A stretch of DNA of 64,000 bases. Source: an uncultured Cytophagales bacterium (lineage in GTDB: Bacteria > Bacteroidota > Bacteroidia > Cytophagales > UBA9547). A program made the translations under genes and the position numbers. Below the pieces are notes generated by a model. The model did not search any database. It was not told the DNA's origin and saw only the letters and a list, made by a program, of their open reading frames with translations. Each line of letters starts with the position of its first letter. The stretch's first letter is position 1. The DNA lies in assembly GCA_945957555.1 (NCBI GenBank), contig CAMFLX010000009.1:1-64000 (forward strand). The letters are read 5' to 3'. Shown piece after piece: positions 29,489-38,394 of this stretch.

Positions 29489-30718
29489 ATGGAAAGTAAG
29501 ATCACTTGTCCTAACTGTGGGCATCAATTCGATATAGAACAGGTCTTGGCTCATGACTTGGAGCATAAATATAAAGACAAGTTCAATCAAGAGCTTACAA
29601 GGTACAAAAACGAGTTTTCTGCCAAGGAGGTTGAGCTAAAGAAGAAGGAAGAGGATTTTAATAAGAAAAGGGAAGAGGCAAATAAATTATTTCAAGAAAG
29701 ACTAGAGCAAGAGAAAATAAAGCTCACTGAAGCTGCTAAGGTACAGGCTACCCAAGATAATGAAATATTGATAGCTGGCTTAAAAAAGCAACTTGAGGGA
29801 ATGGTACAAGAAAAAGCCAATTTTCAAAAGGTAATGCTAGATAATGAAAAGCTCAAGACCGAATTGGCGGAAAGCAGGGATAAAATCGCCTTTGAGTTGC
29901 AGAAGGAGTTTAACCAAAAGCGACAAGAAGTGCTAGAAGAAGCTAAAAAACAGGCCTCTGAGACTTTTGAACTCAAACTTAAGGATCAAGAGCATCAAAA
30001 TAAAAAATTGATCGACCAGATCGAGGAGCTGCAGAAAAAGGCCAATCAAGGTTCCATGCAATCTCAAGGTGAAGTCCAAGAGCTACACATAGAAGACATA
30101 TTGAAGGATATGTTTCGGCTAGACCTTATTTCAGAAGTGCCTAAAGGATTTCATGGTGCTGATATTATCCATACTGTGGTTGATAAACTGGGCAACAGTT
30201 GTGGTACCATTATATATGAGAGCAAACGTACTAAACATTTTAGTATAGATTGGATCGAGAAGTTGAAGTCCGATCGTCTCAAGGCCAAGGCAGATATTGC
30301 GGTACTGGTTACGGAGACCATGCCTAAAGAAATGGACCATTTAGGCATCAAGGATGGTATCTATATCTGTTCCCTTTCAGAATTTAAGGGCCTCTCTATT
30401 GTTTTGAGAGAGAGCATCATACAGGTGAACCTTGCTATGAAATCACAAGTCAATAAAGGCGACAAGATGGAGCTCTTGTACAATTACCTAACAAGTCCAG
30501 AGTTTAAACAGCGTATGGAGACGCTCAAAGACACTTTCTTGGCACTGAAGGCATCTCTAGAGAAGGAAAGGTTGCAAATGAATAAAATTTGGGCTGAACG
30601 CGAAAAGCAATTGGAAAAGGTATTAGTTAACACCGTTGGCTTTTATGGATCTATACAGGGAATAGCAGGTAGTGCGGTGCCAGATATGAATCTTATAGAT
30701 ACTGCCGACAATGATTAA
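29489..30718 (+). CDS. DUF2130 domain protein (coiled-coil plus nuclease-like domain)
   Basis: MESKITCPNCGHQFDIE zinc ribbon, coiled coil, GTIIYESKRTKHFSIDWIEKLKSD. Confidence 0.9.
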   Translation: MESKITCPNCGHQFDIEQVLAHDLEHKYKDKFNQELTRYKNEFSAKEVELKKKEEDFNKKREEANKLFQERLEQEKIKLTEAAKVQATQDNEILIAGLKKQLEGMVQEKANFQKVMLDNEKLKTELAESRDKIAFELQKEFNQKRQEVLEEAKKQASETFELKLKDQEHQNKKLIDQIEELQKKANQGSMQSQGEVQELHIEDILKDMFRLDLISEVPKGFHGADIIHTVVDKLGNSCGTIIYESKRTKHFSIDWIEKLKSDRLKAKADIAVLVTETMPKEMDHLGIKDGIYICSLSEFKGLSIVLRESIIQVNLAMKSQVNKGDKMELLYNYLTSPEFKQRMETLKDTFLALKASLEKERLQMNKIWAEREKQLEKVLVNTVGFYGSIQGIAGSAVPDMNLIDTADND

Positions 30719-31370
30719 ATACCTGAAAACCAAATGGGTTAAAAGGTTGATCTATTTTGCAATTGTAGCATGTACGCTCTTTTTCCTTATCTTATGGTAC
30801 GCCAACCATACTGTGGAGCGTGCTACTAAAGGCTTAGACTACGATGATTTGGCTAAAGTACCCTATAGAAAGGTGGGCTTGCTATTGGGGACTTCCAAGC
30901 AATTAAAAAATGGACATTCCAATCTTTTTTTTAAATACAGAATAGACGCCACAATAGACTTATACAAAAATCACAAGCTCAAATACATCGTCATCAGTGG
31001 GGATCATAGTGAGAAATATTACAATGAGCCTCAGGATATGAAAAATGCCCTGATTGCCCTAGGAATCCCAGATTCTGTTATATTCTTGGATTATGCGGGT
31101 TTAAGGACATTAGATTCGGTAGTGAGGTGTAAGGAGATTTTTGGTCAAAATGAATTCATCATTATCAGTCAGGCTTTTCATAATGAACGAGCCATTTATA
31201 TTGCACAGCAGTTTAAGCTGGATGCGGTCGGTTTTAATGCTAGAGAGCCATCCATTAAGTTTGGAGTTAAAACTTATATAAGGGAATATTTCGCTAGGGT
31301 TAAAGTGCTATTAGATATGTTAGTTGATAAGCAGCCTCGGCATTTGGGTGCAAAGATCCGAATCCCATAA
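30711..31370 (+). CDS. SanA-like DUF218 envelope protein
   Basis: YRKVGLLLGTSKQLKNGHSNLFFKYRIDATIDLYK...VISGDHSEKYYNEPQDMKNALI; one N-terminal TM. Confidence 0.88.
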   Translation: MIKYLKTKWVKRLIYFAIVACTLFFLILWYANHTVERATKGLDYDDLAKVPYRKVGLLLGTSKQLKNGHSNLFFKYRIDATIDLYKNHKLKYIVISGDHSEKYYNEPQDMKNALIALGIPDSVIFLDYAGLRTLDSVVRCKEIFGQNEFIIISQAFHNERAIYIAQQFKLDAVGFNAREPSIKFGVKTYIREYFARVKVLLDMLVDKQPRHLGAKIRIP

Positions 31371-31374
31371 TATA

Positions 31375-31406
31375 AAAAGGAAGCCAAGAGATCTCGACTT
31401 CCTTTT
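31375..31406. terminator. Bidirectional terminator AAAAGGAAG...CTTCCTTTT
   Basis: 9-bp inverted repeat between convergent genes. Confidence 0.7.
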
Positions 31407-31464
31407 CCAACTAAAATCTGTAATTGTTCCATCAATATTCTTGATGGGGGCACTATTTTGAATG

Positions 31465-32280
31465 TTAATTTTTTGATGCGGCTTTGCTTTCCGTATTGAG
31501 ATTTGCCAGCAACTCAAAACCTGAAGAAACTATCTTGAAATTGGTTTTGGATTTTTGTTTAGCACCAGCTTTACAAGAGTGGGCATAACCATATTTCTCC
31601 AAATTGTTAAATAACTCTTTATATGCAATGATCTTATAAATCACATGGGCGCTTTCTACGTACATTCTAAGTGCATAAACATCGTTGAAATTATTTTGTG
31701 CCTTTTGAAACTTGAACAATGCAGTATTGCCCATGTTAAAGGCGACTAATGCCTCGGTCCATGTTCCAAAGAATCTCTTATGGCTCTTGAGAAGCTTACA
31801 AATCGCCACTGTCGATTTTGCCAGATCAAGTCTTTCGTCGACTTCTTCATTTACAGTTAGCCCCATCGCTTGAGCTGTAGTACCCATGAGTTGCCAAACA
31901 CCGGTTGCATTAGCAGAGGAAACTATATTTTGATTTAAACCACTTTCTAACACAGCCAAATATTTAAAATCGTCAGGAATCCCATGCTTCCTCAATATGG
32001 GCTCTATGATTTGAAACGCATCTTTTGATCTATGAATCATTTGAGCAGTTTCGATATTTGTATTCGCAATTTGTTTTTCGTAGACTAAATACTTATGATG
32101 ATGATTTTTGTCATGATAAGGGAAAGCTTCATTTGCGAAGCTAAATTTTTCTACCTCAAAACTCAATTCTTTCTTTGGTTTTACGATCGATGAGCCATAT
32201 GCACATTGTGCATTATATTCAGCAATAGAACCTATTACCAAAATCCCATAACCCCAAGCTAATAACTTTCTCTTTTTCAT
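31465..32280 (-). CDS. Lytic transglycosylase (SLT domain) family protein
   Basis: IPDDFKYLAVLESGLNQNIVSSANATGVWQLMGTTAQAMGL. Confidence 0.88.
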   Translation of the reverse strand: MKKRKLLAWGYGILVIGSIAEYNAQCAYGSSIVKPKKELSFEVEKFSFANEAFPYHDKNHHHKYLVYEKQIANTNIETAQMIHRSKDAFQIIEPILRKHGIPDDFKYLAVLESGLNQNIVSSANATGVWQLMGTTAQAMGLTVNEEVDERLDLAKSTVAICKLLKSHKRFFGTWTEALVAFNMGNTALFKFQKAQNNFNDVYALRMYVESAHVIYKIIAYKELFNNLEKYGYAHSCKAGAKQKSKTNFKIVSSGFELLANLNTESKAASKN

Positions 32281-32297
32281 TGTATTAAATTATATCA

Positions 32298-33029
32298 CTA
32301 AAAATTTGGTTGTAGTAAATATTTAGCGTAGAACTCCTCAATAATGCTAACTACTTCTTCAGCAGTATCCACTAAGTTAAAAAGTTCTAAATCTTTTGCA
32401 TTCATATTGTTTTCTTGCTCTAAGACGGTGGTCTTAAGCCAATCCATCAAGCCTTTCCAGTAGTCTTTTCCTACCAGAATGATAGGAAATTTTCCGACTT
32501 TGCTTGTTTGTACTAATGTAAGCGCCTCAAACAGCTCGTCCAAAGTTCCCAATCCTCCAGGCATTACTATGAATCCTTGGGAGAATTTCATGAGCATTAC
32601 TTTTCTGACAAAGAAAAAGTCAAAAGCCAAGAGTTTGTCCCTATCAACGTACACATTGTTGTTAGGCTCAAAAGGCAGATTAATTCTGACCCCAACAGAT
32701 TTGCCTCCATTTTCATAAGCTCCTTTGTTGCCAGCCTCCATGATGCCGGGTCCACCGCCAGTAATCACTCCATAACCTTTCTTGACCAACTGGGAGGCGA
32801 TTTCTTTGGCTAAAATGTAGTATTTGTTATCGGGGAGGGTTCTTGCTGAACCATATATAGAAACACATGGCCCAATCTTCGAAAGCTTTTCAAAACCTTC
32901 AACAAACTCTGACATAATCTTGAAAACAGCCCAAGAATTCTCTCCTTTTAGCTCGCTCCAAGACTTCTCCTTGAACGCTTGTCTTATCTTTTTTTCTTCT
33001 TCCGTACTTATCTTTTTATCCACTATCAT
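32298..33029 (-). CDS. LOG family / TIGR00730 Rossmann-fold protein
   Basis: GPCVSIYGSART, GYGVITGGGPGIMEAGNKGA, VMPGGLGTLDELFE; start at MIVDKK. Confidence 0.93.
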   Translation of the reverse strand: MIVDKKISTEEEKKIRQAFKEKSWSELKGENSWAVFKIMSEFVEGFEKLSKIGPCVSIYGSARTLPDNKYYILAKEIASQLVKKGYGVITGGGPGIMEAGNKGAYENGGKSVGVRINLPFEPNNNVYVDRDKLLAFDFFFVRKVMLMKFSQGFIVMPGGLGTLDELFEALTLVQTSKVGKFPIILVGKDYWKGLMDWLKTTVLEQENNMNAKDLELFNLVDTAEEVVSIIEEFYAKYLLQPNF

Positions 33030-33424
33030 TAAGTATGCCTCACAGATTCTATTGTTGTTTTTTGGGGTGAGGACTTCACTAGTTTGCGCTACAAAGTTAA
33101 GGGTGTTCTTTGTAAAATACAAACAGTCAATCGCTTGTATAATTAAAGTGCTCTCAAAAATTGGCTCACAAGTGTGTTGAAGCGGTTTTTGTGTGGATAA
33201 CTTTTTAAATCCAGTTTTTATGCACATAATAATAATTCAATTTTATATTAATATAGTTCAAAAGTTTTAGACCACCTCTTGTTCTTATTTAGGATAACTA
33301 ATTCGATCTTTGTTTGTTTTTAATGTGGATTCTATTGCCTATGAACAATACTTTTTATGCACTGTTTATATAATAGTTATTGGAGAATAGGTCAAGAATA
33401 CTTCATGGATAATAAGGTGCTTTA

Positions 33425-33952
33425 TTGTATTTTTACATAGTAATATTTGAATTGGTGAAAAAATACGTCTTACAGGAGGAGCAGAATATACAGGTTCCTA
33501 AGTTTGAGGAGGCTGGTGGTTTTTATACCACCCTCAAGCGTAGTATGATTATGTCCAAGATCAAAAGTAAGAATACAGGGCCTGAGCTGAAGTTGAAAAA
33601 GGCACTATGGGCAGCAGGTGTAAGGTATAAAAAGAGTAAATATAAGATACTTGGAAATCCAGATGTACAACTTCTTAAGTATAAAATTCTTATATTCATT
33701 GATGGTGACTTTTGGCATGGTTATGATTGGGCGCATAAGCGTCACAAAATAGCTTCAAATAGGAGTTTTTGGATTCCCAAAATAGAAAGGAATATACAAC
33801 GTGATCGTCAAGTAACACTTGCCTTGGAGCGGCAAGGCTATAAGGTGATACGCTTTTGGGAGCATGAGATCAAATCGGAATTTGGAAGATGCCTATTATA
33901 TGTTTTGAATGAAATTAATCATAAAATGGATCATCTTATGTATCTGAAGTAG
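33425..33952 (+). CDS. Very short patch repair-type (Vsr) endonuclease
   Basis: RSMIMSKIKSKNTGPELKLKKALWAAGVRYKK...FIDGDFWHGYDW...FWIPKIERNIQRDRQVTLALERQGYKVIRFWEHEI. Confidence 0.9.
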   Translation: MYFYIVIFELVKKYVLQEEQNIQVPKFEEAGGFYTTLKRSMIMSKIKSKNTGPELKLKKALWAAGVRYKKSKYKILGNPDVQLLKYKILIFIDGDFWHGYDWAHKRHKIASNRSFWIPKIERNIQRDRQVTLALERQGYKVIRFWEHEIKSEFGRCLLYVLNEINHKMDHLMYLK

Positions 33953-33999
33953 GTCATTAGTAATGGCGCAATTGTAAAATAGTAAAAATATTTATAATA

Positions 34000-34965
34000 T
34001 TGAGGTTAGAAAATTTTATTAAATTGAGGAAGTCATTCATATTCTTATTCTTAGCGTTCGTTCCCGTCCTTTTTTCTCAAAACAAAAAGGAGACAGAATA
34101 CTCTGGTTTTTTTGATTCTTATTACTTTAGGGGTCCTGTGAATTTCATATTGGGAGGAGGGGTTACTGGTTATAGTGGTGATCTCAAAAAAGTTCAACCT
34201 TCATATACTTTCGGAGGAGGTGCCACATATAAAGTTTGGCCTAGAACCTATTTTGGAGCTCAGTTTAATTATCTGAACCTAAAAGGAAATGATAGTGATA
34301 CCACCAGAAATATAAGTTTTAGTAATAATATGATGGAGTTGTCCGCTTTTTGCCGATTCAATTTATTAGACAGAAAGATGCTCAAAAATATGGATGTAAA
34401 AAGGAAAGAGATGTTCTTTAGACCATACCTTACTTTAGGATTTGGTATAAATCGGTATAAGGTGGTTTCATCGACGACTAACCCAGACTGGAGTCGTGAT
34501 GCAATTCCAGAAGGGGCTAAATATCCTAAAATAGGTATTTTTGTTCCTGCGGGTTTAGGTTTTGCTTTTTTTTTGACACATAGGATTAGTATCCTTGCTG
34601 AATTTAATTATAGATTTCCATTCAACGATTACATCGATGATGTAAGTGCAAGAGGAAACTCCAAGAAAGATGTTTACTATTCAGGAGATTTAAAAATTCA
34701 ATATTCCCCATTTGCTCCTAAAAGAAAGAAGAGACATACATTTACTGAGCCTGCACCTTATGGAGGTAAAGTGGTAGGGCCTCCGGCACCGCCCTCTGAA
34801 AAGCCTAAGGAAGAAGCGCCAGCTAGTCCAGAAGCAGATCCAAATGTGCAACCTACTCCAGAGGAAACAAAACCTGCCGAGCAGCCCGTTGATGACGGCT
34901 GGGGAACGCCAACTCCAGATTCAGAGAAAAAAGATGATGGTAAAAAGGGAGAACAACCCAAATAA
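34000..34965 (+). CDS. Outer membrane beta-barrel protein with Pro/Glu-rich C-terminal tail (DUF6089-like)
   Basis: Signal peptide (RKSFIFLFLAFVPVLFSQ), barrel-like alternating pattern, C-terminal PAPPSEKPKEEAPASPEADP... Confidence 0.7.
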   Translation: MRLENFIKLRKSFIFLFLAFVPVLFSQNKKETEYSGFFDSYYFRGPVNFILGGGVTGYSGDLKKVQPSYTFGGGATYKVWPRTYFGAQFNYLNLKGNDSDTTRNISFSNNMMELSAFCRFNLLDRKMLKNMDVKRKEMFFRPYLTLGFGINRYKVVSSTTNPDWSRDAIPEGAKYPKIGIFVPAGLGFAFFLTHRISILAEFNYRFPFNDYIDDVSARGNSKKDVYYSGDLKIQYSPFAPKRKKRHTFTEPAPYGGKVVGPPAPPSEKPKEEAPASPEADPNVQPTPEETKPAEQPVDDGWGTPTPDSEKKDDGKKGEQPK

Positions 34966-34970
34966 ATTAT

Positions 34971-35675
34971 TTGGCTAAGGAATTCTTTAGATTTAAGCAG
35001 TTTGATGTATACCACCAACAGGGATTTAAGGTAAGTACGGAAGCATGTATTTTTGGAGCTTATATTTCTAAAAATTTCAAGTCTGAAAAGGTATTGGATA
35101 TTGGCACAGGAACAGGGCTTTTAAGTCTGATGTATGCCCAGAATAATGCAAGTAAAATCACTGCCATTGAAATTAATGAGGAAGCCGCTAATGAAGCCAA
35201 ACGGAACTTCGAAAGATCACCGTTTTATGAACTAAAAGTTATTCATAACAATGTAATTGATTGGGCACTTTTTAATGGCGGTTATTATGATTTGGTGCTG
35301 ACAAATCCTCCTTTTTTTAAGAAGCACCTCTTAGGTGTTGATGCCTACCAAAACTCGGCCAAGCACCAAGAATCATTATCTCTAGATGTTCTAGCTGAAA
35401 TATCGACGTATTTGTTGAAGGATAAGGGTTACTTAGCAATCTTACTTCCAGTGCATGAACAGAATATTTTTCAACAAAAAATAGCCGATTTTGGATATTA
35501 TCCGTATAGAGTCTTAAATGTATTTAACAAGCCCAATTCAAATCAATTCCGAAAAATTGTGGTCTATGCTATGGCAAACGAATCTAAAGAAGATAAGTTG
35601 GTTATCTACAACAGTGACAACACGTATACTGAGGAGTTTAAAGAATTGCTGAAAGAATATTACACAATTTTTTAA
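34971..35675 (+). CDS. tRNA1(Val) (adenine-N6)-methyltransferase-like (TrmN6/YfiC)
   Basis: FKQFDVYHQQGFKVSTEACIFGAY, VLDIGTGTGLLSLMYAQ, DLVLTNPPFF. Confidence 0.92.
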   Translation: MAKEFFRFKQFDVYHQQGFKVSTEACIFGAYISKNFKSEKVLDIGTGTGLLSLMYAQNNASKITAIEINEEAANEAKRNFERSPFYELKVIHNNVIDWALFNGGYYDLVLTNPPFFKKHLLGVDAYQNSAKHQESLSLDVLAEISTYLLKDKGYLAILLPVHEQNIFQQKIADFGYYPYRVLNVFNKPNSNQFRKIVVYAMANESKEDKLVIYNSDNTYTEEFKELLKEYYTIF

Positions 35676-35704
35676 TTTGTATTTGGTAACTATATTTGTG
35701 AGTT

Positions 35705-36745
35705 ATGAAAAGAAGAGGTCTTTGGCTATTAACAATGTTGTTAGGTGGATCTATTGCTTATGCACAAGACCCACAAATGTCCTTATTCTATGCGCTACCT
35801 ACGTATTTGAATCCCGCGTTTGCAGGGGGAGCCCATCATAATAGAGCTATTGTTCATTATAGAATGCAATGGCCTAAAAATGATGCAAGGTACAGCACTT
35901 TTTTTGCATCTTATGATACATATTTCGCAAATCAGAAATTAGGCTTAGGGGCTGTAGTGATGTCTGATAACCAAGGTAGTGGAACTATTAAGACTAATGA
36001 TTTGAATATTGTTAGTTCTTATGAGATAGATTTATCAAAGAGGTTTGCTCTGAGGCCAGCTTTATCGTTGGGATTGGCGAATAGAAAGGTTGATGATAAC
36101 TTGACTTACGGCAATCAATTTAACAATGCCCAAGGCCTAGTATCTAACAACACTGGCGAAAATTTTGATAAATATTCCGTACTTTATCCCGATGTGGGTG
36201 CGGGGATGCTTTTTTATGATCATAAATTTTGGTTTGGGGTCTCTGCCAAGCATCTTAACATGCCTAACAACAGTTTTCTTCAAGATAGCAAGAATAGATT
36301 GCCCATAAATATGAATTTTCATACAGGTATGAAAATTCGCCTTGTACACAAAGAGCATATATCTTATTTGGAAGAAGAGAGAGATATCAGCATTACTCCA
36401 GTTGCTCATTATAAATTTCAAGGTAAATCAGATCAACTTGATTTGGGACTTTATACCATTTACGATAAGTTATTGCTAGGTGCTTGGTATAGGGGTCTGC
36501 CAATCATAAAAAAATATTCTACTAATGAACCCAATAATGAAGGATTAGTTTTTATGATGGGATATAATTTTGGTGAGGTTACATTTAGTTACGCATATGA
36601 TGCAACTATTTCAAAACTGGTAGGGTATACCAATGGAGCTCATGAAGTAAATTTGACATATATATTCCAAAAACATCATAAACAGGGACACAAGATCATG
36701 AAAAGGTTACCATGTCCAAATCTGAATCACCCGCACAGTCAATAG
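35705..36745 (+). CDS. PorP/SprF family T9SS membrane protein
   Basis: AQDPQMSLFYALPTYLNPAFAGGAHHNRAIVHYRMQWP signature. Confidence 0.93.
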   Translation: MKRRGLWLLTMLLGGSIAYAQDPQMSLFYALPTYLNPAFAGGAHHNRAIVHYRMQWPKNDARYSTFFASYDTYFANQKLGLGAVVMSDNQGSGTIKTNDLNIVSSYEIDLSKRFALRPALSLGLANRKVDDNLTYGNQFNNAQGLVSNNTGENFDKYSVLYPDVGAGMLFYDHKFWFGVSAKHLNMPNNSFLQDSKNRLPINMNFHTGMKIRLVHKEHISYLEEERDISITPVAHYKFQGKSDQLDLGLYTIYDKLLLGAWYRGLPIIKKYSTNEPNNEGLVFMMGYNFGEVTFSYAYDATISKLVGYTNGAHEVNLTYIFQKHHKQGHKIMKRLPCPNLNHPHSQ

Positions 36746-36823
36746 GGGTGCGTTGATGTTATATTTATAAGCCTGCAACTTTCTTTTTTTTTATTCGTAT
36801 GATATAATTATTCGAATAAAAAA

Positions 36824-37162
36824 TTGTCATATTTTAATTTAATTAAGGGTATGATCACGGAGCTTGCAGTAGAGGGATTAGTTGAATTCGGCAATTTTAG
36901 AAAACACGCTAATAAGTTTAAAAAGTCTGGTTATATTAAGTTAACCAATCTTTTTTCATATTTTAAAGCGTTAAGAAGGTATGCGATCATAATTTTTATA
37001 AAATTTATGATTTCTACAGGTATGTATTATGCAGTTATTAGTCTCTTTGGTAAAGAAGACAACCCTAATGCAGAATTTATTCGGAGACCAATTATTGCAG
37101 ATTTATCACTTAATCTTTTTTTGGATTCTCTAATGCTTAGTGATTTGATTTATATTTGGTAG
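36824..37162 (+). CDS. Hypothetical small protein (possible membrane protein)
   Basis: 112-aa ORF, TTG start or ATG at 36851; no family recognised. Confidence 0.4.
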   Translation: MSYFNLIKGMITELAVEGLVEFGNFRKHANKFKKSGYIKLTNLFSYFKALRRYAIIIFIKFMISTGMYYAVISLFGKEDNPNAEFIRRPIIADLSLNLFLDSLMLSDLIYIW

Positions 37163-37168
37163 CTTCCT

Positions 37169-37687
37169 TTATTTAGGCCTTTTGTAAATCGGTACAGTAC
37201 TACATGGTTCTCCAAACATGATACTGGTGGTAATTCCTTGAAGCTTGTTAGTAAGGTGTACAAATGCATTTGTAGGTACCGGGAGTTTTCCGCAGCCTTT
37301 AATTACTATTTTTTTATCTCTATATTGTTCATAATCAATTTGGTTTAATCTTTCTTCATACAGGCTGTTCTCTAACTGTGTAAGATCCCCAAAAACAATT
37401 TTATGGGCGTAAGGTGTGAGTTTTGAGCTCAGTAACATATATGCCCAAGTAGGTATTATAGCATCAACAGAACAAGTGATCGCTATATTTTTATTTTTGT
37501 ATTGAGACCAATCATGTAGCTTAAGGAAATCTCTGAAGTCTTGTTCTTTTAGTACTACGCCTTGCCATAGATTGTCCTTAATGTCAAAGAGTACTCTTTC
37601 GCCCTTTTCATAAAAATCTTCAAGGTCTATGGTCACCAAACCACTATTGCTTACTTTGTTGATGATTTCTGAATTGTTAATTTCCAT
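37169..37687 (-). CDS. DUF2480 family protein
   Basis: 172 aa; DLEDFYEKGERVLFDIKDNLWQGVVLKEQDFR; operon with tsaB. Confidence 0.82.
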   Translation of the reverse strand: MEINNSEIINKVSNSGLVTIDLEDFYEKGERVLFDIKDNLWQGVVLKEQDFRDFLKLHDWSQYKNKNIAITCSVDAIIPTWAYMLLSSKLTPYAHKIVFGDLTQLENSLYEERLNQIDYEQYRDKKIVIKGCGKLPVPTNAFVHLTNKLQGITTSIMFGEPCSTVPIYKRPK

Positions 37688-37700
37688 ATCAGCCTAACAA

Positions 37701-38390
37701 TTAGTTAAGAGGAAGAGTTTTCTGGGAAGACATAAATTCTTTCAGATAGTAAGGTTCGAGATAGGCAACATCTTCAAAGCGACTATTTGAAAAATTGAGC
37801 CATGATCGGTGAATCATAAATCGAGCACTTGGGATGATATTGGGAACAAAAATTGCATTCGAATGCTTAATGATGTTTTGTAGTTTTGTGGAGCCATCTC
37901 CCAAAAAAATAATTTTGTTTTGATCAAGATCCTCTTTGTAGCAGTTTTCATCTAATATTAAGGCCTCGGTGGCTTTTTGAATAGTTAAATCATGCCTAAA
38001 AAGGCAAGTATATACTTCCATACGCCTAGCATCCAGCATTGGGCATATAAGTGCACGTTGATGCTCTGCAAAGTTTATTTGAGAATACGCCAAGGTCTCT
38101 AACGTATCTACTGAAATCAAGGGTATATCCAGACCCACGGCAAAGCCTTTTGCTGTAGATACCGCAATCCGAAGACCTGTATATGATCCTGGACCTATTC
38201 CAACAGCTATTGCGTTTAGATCGTTTAAAGTAATGCCTGCATCTTTAACGATCCTGTCACAATAAAGATTGATCAACGATGAAGCCGATTTCTCAATGTG
38301 TATATCGTAGCTAGCAATAAGCGCATCATCGTTTTGTATTGCTACAGAACAGTTTTTTGACGAAGTGTCAATATTTAAGATGTATGCCAA
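37701..38390 (-). CDS. tsaB: tRNA threonylcarbamoyladenosine biosynthesis protein TsaB
   Basis: ILNIDTSSKNCSVAI; AVGIGPGSYTGLRIAVSTAKGFA. Confidence 0.96.
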   Translation of the reverse strand: MAYILNIDTSSKNCSVAIQNDDALIASYDIHIEKSASSLINLYCDRIVKDAGITLNDLNAIAVGIGPGSYTGLRIAVSTAKGFAVGLDIPLISVDTLETLAYSQINFAEHQRALICPMLDARRMEVYTCLFRHDLTIQKATEALILDENCYKEDLDQNKIIFLGDGSTKLQNIIKHSNAIFVPNIIPSARFMIHRSWLNFSNSRFEDVAYLEPYYLKEFMSSQKTLPLN

Positions 38391-38394
38391 TCTT

